From: CAZRGV01 sp964599655
GTDB lineage: Bacteria; Planctomycetota; Planctomycetia; Isosphaerales; Isosphaeraceae
Reading direction: 5' to 3'
Length of the DNA: 64,000 bases
NCBI GenBank assembly: GCA_964599655.1
Contig: CAZRGV010000012.1
Location: 8,115-72,114 of the forward strand
Shown: in pieces, positions 62,926 through 64,000 of the stretch
Layout of the letters: every line of letters starts with the position of its first letter
Position numbering within the stretch: the first letter of the stretch is position 1
Notes under the pieces: model-generated
The model's database searches: none
Seen by the model: only the letters and a program-made list of their open reading frames with translations
What the model was told of the DNA's origin: nothing
Program-made: the position numbers and the translations under genes

Positions 62926-64000
62926 ATGAGCGACGAAACCCAGCCAACCTCGAACGGAATCACGAGCCGAACACACGCAGAGGGAGTGACGCCGTTAGCC
63001 TCCCTGCCCTGGTTGCCCAGACGGCATTTCCTCCGCGAAGCGGCAGGAGGGTTGGGAGCCTTGTCGCTGGCCTATATTCTTCAGCGCGAGCAGGCGGTGA
63101 GTGCCTCGGAACGTCGATCGGGTGAGGCGGCCGGGCCTCACTTTCCGCCCAGGGCCAGCCGGGTTCTGCAAGTCTTTCTCACCGGGGGAATCAGCCAGGT
63201 TGACAGCTTCGACTACAAGCCTGAACTGATCCGACGGCATGGCGAGCCGATGCCAGGCGCCGAATCGATCGACACGTTCAATAGCCGTATCGGCACGCTA
63301 ATGAAGAGCCCGTGGGCCTTCCGCCCTCGCGGGCAGTGCGGCCATTACGTGTCCGACCTGCTGCCTCATCTTGCCGAGTGTGTCGACGATCTGACCTTCA
63401 TTCATTCAATGACGGCCCGATCGGCCAACCACGGTCCTGCACAACTTCAGATGAACACAGGATTCATTCGAAATGGATTTCCCTCGATGGGTTCGTGGAT
63501 CAGCTACGGACTTGGTTCGCTCGCCGACGATCTCCCGGTCTTCGTCGTGCTGCCCGATCCTCGCGGGATTCCAGCCGGTGGGGTCGCCAACTGGTCCTCC
63601 TCGTTTCTGCCGCCGCGACATCAAGGGGTGGCGCTACGGTCGAAAGGCGACCCGATCCCGAACCTCTCCGGTCCGGCGGACGTGGATCCTGAGTCCGACC
63701 GCGAGGCCCGAGCTTTGCTCGGCGCCTTGAACCGCGAGCACCAGGCGGCCAGGCCGGGCAACAACATGCTGGCCGCCCGGATCGAAGCCTATGAGCTGGC
63801 CGCCAGGATGCAGACGAGTGTTCCCCAGGTTCTTGACCTCTCGGGCGAGAGCCGGGCGACGCAGCGACTTTACGGCCTCGAGAACCCGGTTTGCGGGCCC
63901 TTCGCCCGCAACTGCTTGCTCGCCCGACGATTACTGGAGCGTGGCGTGCGGTTCGTGCAGCTCTACCAGGGCGGATCGGCGATGAAGCCACGGATGAACT
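62926..64000 (+). CDS. DUF1501 protein, partial (runs off the right edge)
   Basis: 358 codons are visible from ATG 62926. The Tat-like signal LPRRHFLREAAGGLGALSLAYIL (near 31-53) is followed by RVLQVFLTGGISQVDSFDYKPELIRRHG, HSMTARSANHGPAQLQMNTGFIRNGFPSMGSWISYGLG, and NCLLARRLLERGVRFVQLYQGG, the standard DUF1501 blocks. It pairs with the cytochrome/DUF1553 gene just upstream, the third such DUF1501 gene in the window. Confidence 0.9.
   Translation, partial: MSDETQPTSNGITSRTHAEGVTPLASLPWLPRRHFLREAAGGLGALSLAYILQREQAVSASERRSGEAAGPHFPPRASRVLQVFLTGGISQVDSFDYKPELIRRHGEPMPGAESIDTFNSRIGTLMKSPWAFRPRGQCGHYVSDLLPHLAECVDDLTFIHSMTARSANHGPAQLQMNTGFIRNGFPSMGSWISYGLGSLADDLPVFVVLPDPRGIPAGGVANWSSSFLPPRHQGVALRSKGDPIPNLSGPADVDPESDREARALLGALNREHQAARPGNNMLAARIEAYELAARMQTSVPQVLDLSGESRATQRLYGLENPVCGPFARNCLLARRLLERGVRFVQLYQGGSAMKPRMN

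Noticed and set aside
1..64000. tRNA, rRNA, CRISPR, insertion sequence or prophage
   Set aside because: I looked through the gaps for TpsiC-like motifs, regular repeats, transposase motifs and integrases and found none that I could support.

Overview
The window is GC-rich (roughly 60% or more by eye) and reads as part of a planctomycete chromosome, most like the Isosphaeraceae/Gemmataceae side of the phylum; that placement is an inference from gene content. The main markers are paired PSCyt1/DUF1549/DUF1553 and DUF1501 genes, a DUF6599 - DUF362 - polyferredoxin operon, a secreted DUF4038 glycosidase, ExbB/ExbD/vWA genes and a tandem-duplicated UvrA. It is a draft assembly with two N runs (17118-17249 and 29070-29091) and two genes that look frameshifted (hppA, and a DUF1501 gene near 55.1 kb). 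I saw no rRNA, tRNA, CRISPR array, insertion sequence, integrase or phage gene. It looks like core chromosome with metabolic and envelope genes rather than a mobile island.

Layout. 1-13.7 kb is all on the minus strand: a partial sulfotransferase-like gene, a YdcZ-type transporter, a Tat-exported cupin-like protein, a secreted alpha-amylase, a membrane pyrophosphatase (hppA) followed by a strong terminator, a tightly overlapped exbB-exbD-exbD-membrane protein-vWA operon, an EEP-family hydrolase, a Mit_KHE1-like membrane protein and a cardiolipin synthase. 13.9-35.6 kb is mostly plus strand: the giant double UvrA, then nusB, a PHP phosphoesterase and ftsY, a DUF4038 glycosidase, the DUF6599/DUF362/polyferredoxin redox operon and an SRPBCC protein. 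A minus-strand pair follows (MA-type peptidase, DapA-like aldolase), then a small unknown protein, a STAS protein, a rhomboid protease and a GNAT enzyme.

35.6-45 kb is minus strand: trpD, then frr, pyrH, tsf and rpsB (transcribed rpsB-tsf-pyrH-frr from a good promoter at 40.6 kb), a DksA/TraR zinc-finger gene with its terminator, and a 954-residue zinc-ribbon/TPR-like membrane protein with its own promoter. 45.7-52.6 kb is plus strand: acyltransferase 3, an HtrA-like protease, pdxH, hslV-hslU, a lipoprotein and an acidic protein. 52.6-59.5 kb is minus strand: a cytochrome-domain DUF1553 protein, two DUF1501 proteins and a BaiN/HI0933-type flavoprotein, with 4-base overlaps in places. 59.8-64 kb is plus strand: a polysaccharide deacetylase, a second cytochrome/DUF1553 protein and a third DUF1501 gene that runs off the end.

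How the genes work together. The rpsB cluster, nusB, ftsY, hslVU, pdxH and trpD are housekeeping. The ExbB/ExbD/vWA operon looks like a proton-motive-force-driven envelope machine without a TonB. The DUF6599/DUF362/polyferredoxin genes look like a membrane-attached electron-transfer unit. The DUF1553/DUF1501 gene sets, the deacetylase, the amylase and the DUF4038 enzyme point to polysaccharide processing at or outside the cytoplasmic membrane. The most unusual single gene is the double UvrA, with four ATPase cassettes and a C-terminal domain that I do not recognise.
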